Positions 5,236 through 11,675 of a stretch of DNA of 11,738 nt are shown here, one piece after another (position 1 is the first letter of the stretch; each line of letters starts with the position of its first letter). The notes under the pieces were generated by a model. The model made no database searches, was not told where the DNA came from, and saw nothing but the letters and a program-made list of their open reading frames with translations. The position numbers and the translations under genes were made by a program. Origin of the DNA: an uncultured Eubacteriales bacterium. GTDB taxonomy: Bacteria > Bacillota > Clostridia > Monoglobales > Monoglobaceae. The stretch lies in assembly GCA_905205855.1 (NCBI GenBank), contig CAJLFL010000041.1, positions 1 through 11,738 on the forward strand, given 5' to 3'.

Positions 5236-7587
5236 ATGTTGTGTTGTAAATGCAAAAAAAATCTTGCAGTTGTTTATGTAAGCAGAATAGATGAAAACGG
5301 AAAATCGGTAAATGAGGGATATTGCCTTACCTGTGCAAAGGAATTAAACCTCGGACCGGTTAATGATATCATGGAGAAAATGGGAATAAACCCGGAGGAA
5401 ATGGATGGTCTTAACCGTGAAATGTCAGCTATGATGGAGGAAATGGGCGATGAGTTTTCTTCCGAAAGCGGTATGGGAATAGCACCGGAGGGATTTTCTG
5501 ACAGCGATGACACGGAGGATGACGCCGATAGCGATGTTGATGAAGAAAATATGAGCCGCAGTATGCAAAAGAATCCGTTTGAGCTTATGAACCGTTTATT
5601 TTCTGCCGGACAGCCACGTCCTGATGAAAGCGAAAAACGCGAAACAGGCAGAGGAAAAAAGGAAACCAAAAAACAGAAAAAGAAAAAGTTTCTTGATACC
5701 TATGCCGTGAATCTTACCGAAAAGGCAAGAAACGGTGCTGTTGACAGGGTTATCGGACGTGAAGCTGAGATGGAACGTACTGCACAGATACTCAACCGCC
5801 GTACTAAGAACAATCCCTGTCTTATAGGAGAACCCGGTGTTGGTAAAACTGCTATAGCAGAGGGACTTGCTCTTAAAATTGTAAACGGCGATGTGCCTGC
5901 AAAGCTTTTGGATTATGAAATATATCTCTTGGATATGACTGCCGTTGTTGCAGGAACGCAGTTCCGCGGTCAGTTTGAATCAAGACTCAGAAATATTATA
6001 GAAGAAGTAAAGAAGCTTGGCAATATAATTTTAGTTATAGATGAGATTCATACCATAGTATCTGCAGGGGATGCGGAGGGCGGTATGAATGCCGGGAATA
6101 TTCTCAAGCCTGCGCTTTCACGGGGTGAAATACAGGTTATAGGTGCAACCACTATAGAGGAATACCGCAAGCATATAGAGAAGGACTCTGCACTTGAAAG
6201 ACGTTTTCAGACCGTTATGGTAGAAGAACCGACCGTGGACGAAACGGTAGAAATACTTAAAGGTATAAAAGAGTATTATGAGGATTATCATAAGGTAAGA
6301 ATATCAGACAATCTTATAAGAACGGCGGCTGTTTTGGCAGAGCGTTATATAACAGACCGATTCCTGCCGGATAAGGCTATAGATGTTATAGATGAAGCGG
6401 CTTCTAAGGTTAATCTTGAAAATACCGCTCTGACCGAGCAGAAAAAGCTTCGTAAGGAGCTTGAAGAAATTAAAAAGCAGGAGGAAGCCGGCGCTGAGGG
6501 GGATTCAATAGAGGATTATCAAAAGGCGGCAGAGCTGAAAAGCAGAGAATGTAAGCTCCAAAACGATATTGATGAGCTTGAGGGACAGATAGTCAAAGAC
6601 CTTACGGCAGAAGATATAGCGGCTGTTATAGAGCTGTGGACAAAGATTCCTGTAAAGCATATAACGGAATATGAAACAGACAGGCTTATAAATCTTGAGG
6701 GAAGGCTCCATAAACGTCTGATAGGACAGAATGAGGCTGTAGAGGCTGTTTCGCGCGCTATACGCAGAAAGCGTGCGGGAATAAGCCTTAAACGCAGACC
6801 GGTTACATTTATTTTTGTGGGACCTACAGGCGTCGGAAAAACAGAGCTTGTAAAGCGTATTGCACAGGAGGTATTTGACGGAGAAGATTCTTTGATTCGT
6901 CTTGATATGTCTGAATATATGGAAAAACATTCTGTTGCAAAGCTTATAGGTTCGCCTCCGGGATATGTGGGTTATGACGATGCCGGACAGCTGACAGAAA
7001 AGGTGCGCCGACATCCGTATTCGGTGATATTACTTGATGAAATTGAAAAAGCAAATGAGGATGTATTTAATATTCTGCTTCAGATTATGGATGACGGCAG
7101 GATAACTGACAGTCACGGAAAGACTGTTTCGTTTGAAAACACCATTATAATTATGACGTCAAATGCCGGCAGCGATCAGCGCTCCAACATAGTGGGATTT
7201 AATGAGGATGAAGAAGCGATAGGCATAAAAACCGAGCGTGCTCTTAAAAATCTTTTCCGTCCCGAATTTTTAAACAGGGTTGATGAGACCGTCATATTCA
7301 AAGAACTAAAGACGGACGAGCTGATAAAGATAATAGACTTAATGTTGGACGATTTGTGCGCCGGTCTTAGAGAACGCAATATTACTCTTGAAGTCGGCGA
7401 GGAAGTAAAAAGGCATATTCTTGATAAATCATACCGCAAGGAATATGGGGCGCGTCCTATGCGCAGATATATAGAAAGACATCTTGAGGACGCACTTGCA
7501 CAAAAGCTTATCTCCGGTGAGCTTAAAGACGGCGGCGCGGCAGAGGCAATCATCAGCGGTGATGAAATAGAAATAAATGTAAAATAG
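5236..7587 (+). CDS. clpE: ClpE-type AAA+ unfoldase with N-terminal zinc finger (Clp protease ATP-binding subunit)
   Basis: Hexameric HSP100 ATPase that unfolds proteins and feeds them to ClpP. The N-terminus is a C4 zinc-finger (C3-x2-C6 and C30-x2-C33), as in Bacillus ClpE, in place of the Clp-N repeats of ClpC/ClpA. A Met-rich and acidic linker follows (about 45-150), ending in a Lys-rich stretch. NBD1 has Walker A GEPGVGKT (198-205) and Walker B LVIDE (266-270). A coiled middle region near 395-455 includes a UVR-like segment (EDYQKAAELKSR). NBD2 has Walker A GPTGVGKT (529-536), Walker B ILLDE (598-602) and a VGF tripeptide at 653-655, the position of the ClpP-docking loop. At 783 residues it is longer than Bacillus ClpE (about 700), mainly through the linker. 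I see no CtsR-type heptad repeat upstream. The class is certain; the ClpE versus ClpC name rests on the zinc finger. Confidence 0.93.
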   Translation: MLCCKCKKNLAVVYVSRIDENGKSVNEGYCLTCAKELNLGPVNDIMEKMGINPEEMDGLNREMSAMMEEMGDEFSSESGMGIAPEGFSDSDDTEDDADSDVDEENMSRSMQKNPFELMNRLFSAGQPRPDESEKRETGRGKKETKKQKKKKFLDTYAVNLTEKARNGAVDRVIGREAEMERTAQILNRRTKNNPCLIGEPGVGKTAIAEGLALKIVNGDVPAKLLDYEIYLLDMTAVVAGTQFRGQFESRLRNIIEEVKKLGNIILVIDEIHTIVSAGDAEGGMNAGNILKPALSRGEIQVIGATTIEEYRKHIEKDSALERRFQTVMVEEPTVDETVEILKGIKEYYEDYHKVRISDNLIRTAAVLAERYITDRFLPDKAIDVIDEAASKVNLENTALTEQKKLRKELEEIKKQEEAGAEGDSIEDYQKAAELKSRECKLQNDIDELEGQIVKDLTAEDIAAVIELWTKIPVKHITEYETDRLINLEGRLHKRLIGQNEAVEAVSRAIRRKRAGISLKRRPVTFIFVGPTGVGKTELVKRIAQEVFDGEDSLIRLDMSEYMEKHSVAKLIGSPPGYVGYDDAGQLTEKVRRHPYSVILLDEIEKANEDVFNILLQIMDDGRITDSHGKTVSFENTIIIMTSNAGSDQRSNIVGFNEDEEAIGIKTERALKNLFRPEFLNRVDETVIFKELKTDELIKIIDLMLDDLCAGLRERNITLEVGEEVKRHILDKSYRKEYGARPMRRYIERHLEDALAQKLISGELKDGGAAEAIISGDEIEINVK

Positions 7588-7600
7588 TTTGCTGTTTCTG

Positions 7601-7629
7601 TTGACTTGATACCGCAGCGGTATTATAAT
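7601..7629 (+). promoter_or_regulatory. Near-consensus promoter for smpB
   Basis: TTGACT (7601-7606) and a perfect TATAAT (7624-7629) are separated by 17 bp, just after the clpE stop. Transcription would start near 7636, only about 15 nt before the smpB ATG, so the ribosome site would lie at the extreme 5' end of the message. smpB can therefore be expressed independently of mntP-clpE. Confidence 0.8.
7609..7623. promoter_or_regulatory. Perfect 15-bp palindrome in the smpB promoter spacer (candidate operator)
   Basis: ATACCGC-A-GCGGTAT is a perfect 7-1-7 inverted repeat filling almost the whole spacer between the -35 and -10 boxes. A one-base centre makes an RNA hairpin poor and there is no T-run after it, so a terminator is unlikely. 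The location is a classic repressor site. I do not recognise the motif as that of a named regulator. Confidence 0.55.
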
Positions 7630-7637
7630 AAAAATAC

Positions 7638-7644
7638 AGGAGGT
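7638..7644 (+). promoter_or_regulatory. Ribosome binding site fixing the smpB start
   Basis: AGGAGGT ends 6 nt before the ATG at 7651. It lies downstream of the in-frame ATG at 7606, which overlaps the promoter -35 region and encodes residues foreign to SmpB. The start at 7651 is therefore the right one. Confidence 0.85.
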
Positions 7645-7650
7645 GGCTGT

Positions 7651-8118
7651 ATGGCTTCCGATAAGAAAAACTCTTTGATTGCACAGAATAAAAAAGCTTA
7701 TCACGATTATTTTGTTGATGAGGAGTATGAGGCAGGGATAGAACTGCGCGGAACAGAGGTTAAGTCTGTCAGAGGCGGCAGAGTGAACCTTAAGGACAGC
7801 TATGTTTCCTGTAAAACCGGAGAGGCACTTCTTATAGGTATGCATATCAGCCCATATGAGCATGGCAATATATTTAATCACGATCCTTTGCGTACACGTA
7901 AACTGCTTCTTCATAAAAAAGAGATAAACAAACTGATAGGACTTACCCAGCAGCAGGGATATACTCTGATACCGTTAAAGCTGTACTTTAAAGGACAGTA
8001 TGTAAAGCTTTTGATTGGACTTTGCCGAGGGAAGAAGGATTATGACAAGCGTGCGTCTATTGCAGAGCGTGACGCAAAGCGGAATATGAGTCGTATAATA
8101 AAGGAACATAACAGATAA
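7651..8118 (+). CDS. smpB: SsrA-binding protein SmpB
   Basis: tmRNA partner protein for trans-translation. It binds the tRNA-like part of tmRNA, takes the place of the missing anticodon arm, and delivers alanyl-tmRNA to the A site of ribosomes stalled without a codon. The 155 residues match the family length. Visible hallmarks are the N-terminal IAQNKKAYHDYF, the segment GIELRGTEVKSVRGG with VNLKDSYV after it, and HISPYEHGN followed by DPLRTRKLLLHKKEI. The basic C-terminal tail (GKKDYDKRASIAERDAKRN) normally becomes helical in the empty mRNA channel. Its RNA partner ssrA is in the same window about 1.8 kb downstream, beyond two carbohydrate-esterase-type genes. It has its own strong promoter with a palindrome in the spacer. 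The deacetylase gene follows 23 nt after the stop. Confidence 0.97.
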   Translation: MASDKKNSLIAQNKKAYHDYFVDEEYEAGIELRGTEVKSVRGGRVNLKDSYVSCKTGEALLIGMHISPYEHGNIFNHDPLRTRKLLLHKKEINKLIGLTQQQGYTLIPLKLYFKGQYVKLLIGLCRGKKDYDKRASIAERDAKRNMSRIIKEHNR

Positions 8119-8141
8119 TATATATAGGATGGTGGGTATTT

Positions 8142-8993
8142 GTGCAGTATAGGTTTATACGTTTTCCGGAAGGAAAGCTGAAAGCGGTAACATTTAGCTA
8201 TGATGATGGTAAAAAAAGTGATCTTCGGCTTGCCGATACTCTGGAAAAACATAATATGAAGTGTACCTTTAATGTGCCGAGTGCGTGGATAGGAACAGAC
8301 GGACATTTTACTGAGGAGGACTTGCGCGGTCTGAAAAAACGTGGTCATGAAATTGCCGTTCATTGTGCAAGACACCGCGCACCCGGACATCAGCGTGCAA
8401 TAGAAGGTATACAGGATGTTATGGAAAACAGACTGGAACTTGAAAGAATTCTTGGCAGTATTGTACGTGGTATGGCATATCCAAACAGCGGCATAAGAAG
8501 AATGGAAAGCGGAGTATCATATGATACTGTGCGCGGATATTTAAAGGATTTGGACATAGCATATGCGCGTACACTTGGCGGTGATAATAACGAGTTCAAG
8601 ATTCCTGAGGATTGGTACGCATGGATGCCGACAGCTCATCATAACAATCCGAAGATTTTTGATTATATAGATGAATTTGTAAGATTTAAGTCAGACGGCA
8701 CATATTATGGCTCAAAGGGTGCAAGACTGTTTTATATCTGGGGACATTCTTTTGAGTTTGACAGAGATGACAACTGGGACAGATTGGATAAAATCTGTGA
8801 CAGACTTGGCAAAAGGGATGACACATGGTATGCGTCAAATATTGATATATATGATTATATAAATGCGTATTATGCACTTATGTTCAGTGCAGATGGCAAA
8901 ACGGTATATAATCCGTCACTTATAAAGGTTTGGTTTGAATGTGACGAGAGATTATATTGTCTGAATTCTGGTGAAACAATAAAAATAGATTAA
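8142..8993 (+). CDS. Polysaccharide deacetylase family protein (NodB-like, CE4 type)
   Basis: Predicted metal-dependent deacetylase or related hydrolase of 283 residues with one NodB-homology domain and no signal peptide, so probably cytoplasmic. Motif 1 is TFSYDDG with the candidate catalytic base D21 and metal ligand D22. Motif 2 is HCARH, giving metal ligands H74 and H78. GMAYPNSG corresponds to motif 3, and IWGHSFEFD in the C-terminal third supplies the late His motif. The family removes N- or O-acetyl groups from sugars of chitin, peptidoglycan or xylan; the lack of export suggests an intracellular oligosaccharide or another small substrate. The start is GTG at 8142, preceded by GGATGGTGGG. 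It is followed after 35 nt by an alpha/beta hydrolase, and together they look like a small carbohydrate-deacylation pair. Substrate is unknown. Confidence 0.87.
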   Translation: MQYRFIRFPEGKLKAVTFSYDDGKKSDLRLADTLEKHNMKCTFNVPSAWIGTDGHFTEEDLRGLKKRGHEIAVHCARHRAPGHQRAIEGIQDVMENRLELERILGSIVRGMAYPNSGIRRMESGVSYDTVRGYLKDLDIAYARTLGGDNNEFKIPEDWYAWMPTAHHNNPKIFDYIDEFVRFKSDGTYYGSKGARLFYIWGHSFEFDRDDNWDRLDKICDRLGKRDDTWYASNIDIYDYINAYYALMFSADGKTVYNPSLIKVWFECDERLYCLNSGETIKID

Positions 8994-9028
8994 AATTTTA
9001 GATTTATTTATACTAAGGAGAAAAAATA

Positions 9029-9859
9029 ATGATTAAATTTGAAGCAGATATGTCAGTGGATTACAAGGCAATGGGATGTGCCGAGCCGAAGAAGAAACCA
9101 ACTCTTACTGCATATATAGTAGATCAAGATTGTATTGAATCGACAGAATGGAAGAAGCGTCCGGCAGTTATAGTATGTCCGGGCGGAGGCTATGAATTTG
9201 TATCTCCGCGTGAGGCAGATCCTATTGCGCTCAGATACAGCGCCGCAGGATTCCATACTTTTATTCTTGACTATTCCGTCAGTCCGACAGGCTGGCCTGC
9301 TGCCTGCTGTGAGCTTTCCAAAGCGGTTGCGTATGTACGCAGCATTGCTGACGAGTATAATATTGATAAGGATAAAATTGTTGTATGCGGATTTTCTGCC
9401 GGTGGTCATTTGGCGGCAAGCATAGGTGTGCATTATGATAAGGATATAGTAAAGAAGTTCTCCGGCGTTACAGGAGATGAGAATAAGCCGAACGGAATGA
9501 TTCTGGGCTATCCGGTAATAACCGATAACCTTGAAAAAACTCATATGGGTACTCATGACAGGTTTGTTGCCGGCAGAGCAGAGGCAGAAAAACTTTTCGG
9601 TCTTGAGCATCATGTAAACAAGAATACGCCGAAAACCTTTATATGGCATACATACACGGATCAGGCAGTGCCTGTGTATAATACAATGGCATTTGCAACG
9701 GCATTGATGGAAAACGGCGTCCAGTATGAGATGCATATTTTTCCTGAGGGATATCATGGCTTGTCACTGGGAAACAAAATTACATGTAATTCCGATCTTG
9801 CCGTTCCGGCTGTTGTTCCGTGGATGGATATGTCAATAACATGGCTGAATAACCTATAA
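9029..9859 (+). CDS. Alpha/beta hydrolase, acetyl-esterase type
   Basis: Serine esterase-like protein of 276 residues with the alpha/beta hydrolase fold and no signal peptide. The oxyanion-hole motif is CPGGGY (the HGGG-type loop). The nucleophile elbow is GFSAGG with Ser123. The acid is probably D211 in HTYTDQAVPV and the base H243 in PEGYHGLSLG, completing a normal catalytic triad. Similar proteins include intracellular sugar-ester hydrolases and BD-FAE-like acetyl or feruloyl esterases that remove side groups from plant polysaccharide fragments. Paired with the preceding NodB-type gene it may deacetylate imported oligosaccharides; this is inference. AAGGAG (9015-9020) gives a good ribosome site for the ATG at 9029. 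The gene ends 40 nt before ssrA, with a 22-bp palindrome in the gap. Confidence 0.88.
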   Translation: MIKFEADMSVDYKAMGCAEPKKKPTLTAYIVDQDCIESTEWKKRPAVIVCPGGGYEFVSPREADPIALRYSAAGFHTFILDYSVSPTGWPAACCELSKAVAYVRSIADEYNIDKDKIVVCGFSAGGHLAASIGVHYDKDIVKKFSGVTGDENKPNGMILGYPVITDNLEKTHMGTHDRFVAGRAEAEKLFGLEHHVNKNTPKTFIWHTYTDQAVPVYNTMAFATALMENGVQYEMHIFPEGYHGLSLGNKITCNSDLAVPAVVPWMDMSITWLNNL

Positions 9860-9871
9860 TTGTTTTTAATA

Positions 9872-9893
9872 AGGCTGTTTTATAAAACAGCCT
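9872..9893. promoter_or_regulatory. 22-bp perfect palindrome at the ssrA promoter position
   Basis: AGGCTGTTTTATAAAACAGC plus CT is fully self-complementary over 22 bases. It includes TATAAA (9881-9886), a plausible -10 box for ssrA, with TTGTTT at 9860-9865 as a poor -35 at only 15 bp spacing. As RNA it could fold into a hairpin, but no T-run follows on either strand, so it is not a standard terminator. It may be an operator, a processing signal, or the end of the upstream message. Confidence 0.45.
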
Positions 9894-9899
9894 GCATAC

Positions 9900-10248
9900 G
9901 GGGGTGTAAAGGTTTCGACGGGGTTATAGATACGTAAGGAGCGAGCCGCAGCGGAATCTGCGTTAAAAGTCCAAACTTTTAAAATTAAACGCTAACAAAA
10001 ATTTAGCTTACGCTGCCTAATTGACGCAGCTGCCTTCCCGCGGTTACCGCGGCTGCGGTGCAAGGTATCATCTGAGCGGTGAACGTGAACCGAAAAAGCT
10101 TTGATTCGGTCATGAATTTATGAAGCTACCGATTTTTAAAGTTTGTCTGTGAACTTTAATGATAGGGAATTTTGATCACAGACTACGCTCGTAGCGCCTT
10201 GCGGGGATATTTCTTCGGACAGGAGTTCAATTCTCCTCACCTCCACCA
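9900..10248 (+). ncRNA. ssrA: tmRNA (10Sa RNA)
   Basis: Transfer-messenger RNA of 349 nt that rescues stalled ribosomes and adds a degradation tag to the nascent peptide. The 5' end is GGGGGTGTAAAGG, then TTTCGACGGGG, the usual one-piece tmRNA signature. The first seven bases (GGGGGTG) pair with CACCTCC near the 3' end, with one G-U pair, to form the tRNA-like acceptor stem ahead of an encoded ACCA. The T-arm is AGGAG-TTCAATT-CTCCT. A pseudoknot-1-type stem is visible (CGCAG 9947-9951 with CTGCG 9958-9962), as is CCGCGG-TTA-CCGCGG downstream of the tag. The tag frame is at 9991-10020. The RNA is followed at once by an intrinsic terminator. The 5' end is probably made by RNase P. smpB lies upstream on the same strand. 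Confidence 0.96.
9991..10020 (+). other. tmRNA proteolysis-tag reading frame
   Basis: Inside ssrA, the resume codon GCT starts a frame that reads ANKNLAYAA and ends with TAA. With the alanine from charged tmRNA, the added tag is A-ANKNLAYAA. The C-terminal AYAA resembles the ALAA/AYAA endings recognised by ClpX-type unfoldases. The codon just before GCT is AAC in TTAAAC, matching the usual A-rich upstream context. The resume point is inferred from the family pattern. Confidence 0.85.
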
Positions 10249-10249
10249 C

Positions 10250-10283
10250 ATCGGAATGGACTTCGCTCCATTCCGATTTTTTT
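10250..10283 (+). terminator. Intrinsic terminator of ssrA
   Basis: An 11-bp perfect stem, ATCGGAATGGA (10250-10260) with TCCATTCCGAT (10267-10277), encloses the loop CTTCGC and is followed by a T-run to 10283. It starts 2 nt after the mature tmRNA CCA end. The T-run overlaps the stop codon of the convergent diguanylate cyclase gene (10282-10284). There is no T-run on the other strand, so it should work mainly for ssrA. Confidence 0.92.
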
Positions 10284-11643
10284 AACCTTCCTTTATTACA
10301 TAACATGCTCTGCCGTTTGCCTTTGCTTTATATAATACATCATCTGTTTTGCTCATAACGGATGATATGTCGGCAGGATAAGAAAACCTGTATGCTCCGA
10401 TACTGCAGCTTGCTTTATAAGGCGCAGGGAGTATTTTTGATATTTCATACAAAAAGCCGTTAAGCTTGTTTGCCAGTTCATCCTTTGACAGCGGTTCGGT
10501 CAGCATTACGGCAAATTCATCACCGCCTATTCTGCCTATTATACCGTACTCTCCGATATTGCGCTTCAGAGAATCCGCGGTTTCTCTTAAAACAGTATCG
10601 CCGGTTGTGTGCCCAAGCAAATCATTTATTGTTTTAAAATTATCAGCGTCAAGGAACAGAAACCAGCCTTTTTCTGACGGCAGTTTTTTATAGTTCTTTT
10701 GTATTTCGGCGCAGCGCTTCAGAAACAGTCTGCGTCCCATTACCTTTGTCAGATAGTCTATCTCTCCCAAGTATTTCTGATAATCGTTATACTTGTATAC
10801 AAGGTTGAGTATGACTATAGATATCATATTCAAAGAAAGTACAGCCATTGTAAATTGTATCTGCAGATGAACCAAATCACTGTTAATTTCGGATGATACC
10901 TGCAAACCGTGCCGATTTAACATATAGATGGTTCTTTGTGAAAAGTACAGAGCCGCAAAAACTGTCATGCTTACTATAAATGCAGTAAACAATCCCAAAA
11001 TAATCTGTTTCTTTCTGTCTGTGTTATATGGAATTTCACCGGAACGTTCAATACTTTTTTTAAAGCTGCAAACGGAGCTGCTGTTATATAATGACCATAA
11101 TGCCTCAATAATAACTATGCATAAAACAATTACAATAAGATTGCTCCAGTTTAGGGATATACCTTTTATATTGTTTACCGCTACATCCGGGAACAGAAGC
11201 CTCATTGCAAGATATACAATTAAACTGTGAAATCTGGGAGCAACCGCGGCAGCAATGCCGAGCCAAAGTTTTGGGCGCCTTTGCTTTTTTGCTGCACTGA
11301 ATATTATACCCGTTAAAAAACCGAATAAGGTGCGCGTACCTACAGAAAGCAAAACACTGTTTACGGGACTTCCGCTTAAAAATGGAGAAAATATCATATC
11401 GGTCGGCATAACATAATAAGCCGTTGCTTTATACATACTTGTCAATCCGAAGATAATGCCCATTAAGGTTGCATGGGGAGTCCCCAAAAGACAGGCGGCG
11501 ATTAAAATCGGAATATAGGCAAATGTAATTGAAACCGGGGGTATGTGGACATATCCTAAAAAGGTGAATGACATCAAAAGCTCAAATGCAATCAGTATTG
11601 CAAAAACATATGAATCCAATGAATATTTTAGCTTATTTTTCAT
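10282..11643 (-). CDS. Membrane diguanylate cyclase with N-terminal ECF S-component-like domain
   Basis: Predicted synthase of the second messenger c-di-GMP, 453 residues. The C-terminal GGDEF domain (about 292-453) has an intact GGDEF motif at 373-377, the metal/nucleotide segment LDADNFKTIND (D332), and DYLTKVMGRR at its start. The inhibitory RxxD site, expected five residues before GGDEF, is absent (GEYG instead), so product inhibition through that site is unlikely. Residues 10-190 form several membrane helices with YVHIPPVSITFAYIPILIAA, LLGTPHATLMGIIFGLTSM and SPVNSVLLSVGTRTLFGFLTG. These strongly recall S components of ECF vitamin transporters, which bind a small substrate in the membrane. 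Two further helices (about 213-234 and 258-285) flank a short external segment. The ATG at 11643 has GGTGAT as a modest ribosome site. It converges on ssrA. No EAL partner or ECF energy module is in the window. Confidence 0.9.
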   Translation of the reverse strand: MKNKLKYSLDSYVFAILIAFELLMSFTFLGYVHIPPVSITFAYIPILIAACLLGTPHATLMGIIFGLTSMYKATAYYVMPTDMIFSPFLSGSPVNSVLLSVGTRTLFGFLTGIIFSAAKKQRRPKLWLGIAAAVAPRFHSLIVYLAMRLLFPDVAVNNIKGISLNWSNLIVIVLCIVIIEALWSLYNSSSVCSFKKSIERSGEIPYNTDRKKQIILGLFTAFIVSMTVFAALYFSQRTIYMLNRHGLQVSSEINSDLVHLQIQFTMAVLSLNMISIVILNLVYKYNDYQKYLGEIDYLTKVMGRRLFLKRCAEIQKNYKKLPSEKGWFLFLDADNFKTINDLLGHTTGDTVLRETADSLKRNIGEYGIIGRIGGDEFAVMLTEPLSKDELANKLNGFLYEISKILPAPYKASCSIGAYRFSYPADISSVMSKTDDVLYKAKANGRACYVIKEG

Positions 11644-11666
11644 TTTAAGTCACATCACCAAAAAAT

Positions 11667-11675
11667 ATTTTATCA
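11667..11675 (-). promoter_or_regulatory. Possible extended -10 promoter for the diguanylate cyclase gene
   Basis: On the minus strand TGATAAAAT resembles an extended -10 element (TGn followed by TAAAAT). No convincing -35 box lies at the right distance. It would give a leader of about 17 nt. The rest of the stretch to the window end (11676-11738) is A/T-rich, and the only pattern I see in it is a GGCTAAC direct repeat (11689-11695 and 11722-11728). Confidence 0.3.

Noticed and set aside
5190..5240. Mobile element or attachment site around the clpE or esterase genes
   Set aside because: No transposase, integrase, target-site duplication or flanking repeat was seen here or between smpB and ssrA. 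The 3' end of ssrA, a common integration site, is followed directly by its own terminator.
6505..7014. 169-residue open frame on the minus strand inside clpE
   Set aside because: Antisense shadow of the conserved second AAA+ domain, with no recognisable motif.
7609..7623. Palindrome as a terminator of clpE
   Set aside because: The loop would be one base, no T-run follows, and it sits precisely in the spacer of a near-consensus promoter.
7606..7650. ATG at 7606 as start of smpB
   Set aside because: It lies in the promoter between the -35 and -10 boxes and upstream of the AGGAGGT site that serves 7651. The extra residues do not look like SmpB.
9053..9757. 234-residue open frame on the minus strand
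   Set aside because: It lies wholly antisense to the alpha/beta hydrolase, whose catalytic motifs are intact. The translation is rich in Cys, His and Arg without any family pattern, and no good ribosome site is seen.
10215..10248. 3' half of an ordinary tRNA gene
   Set aside because: The T-arm and CCA end belong to tmRNA: the matching 5' acceptor strand is at 9900-9906, about 340 nt upstream.
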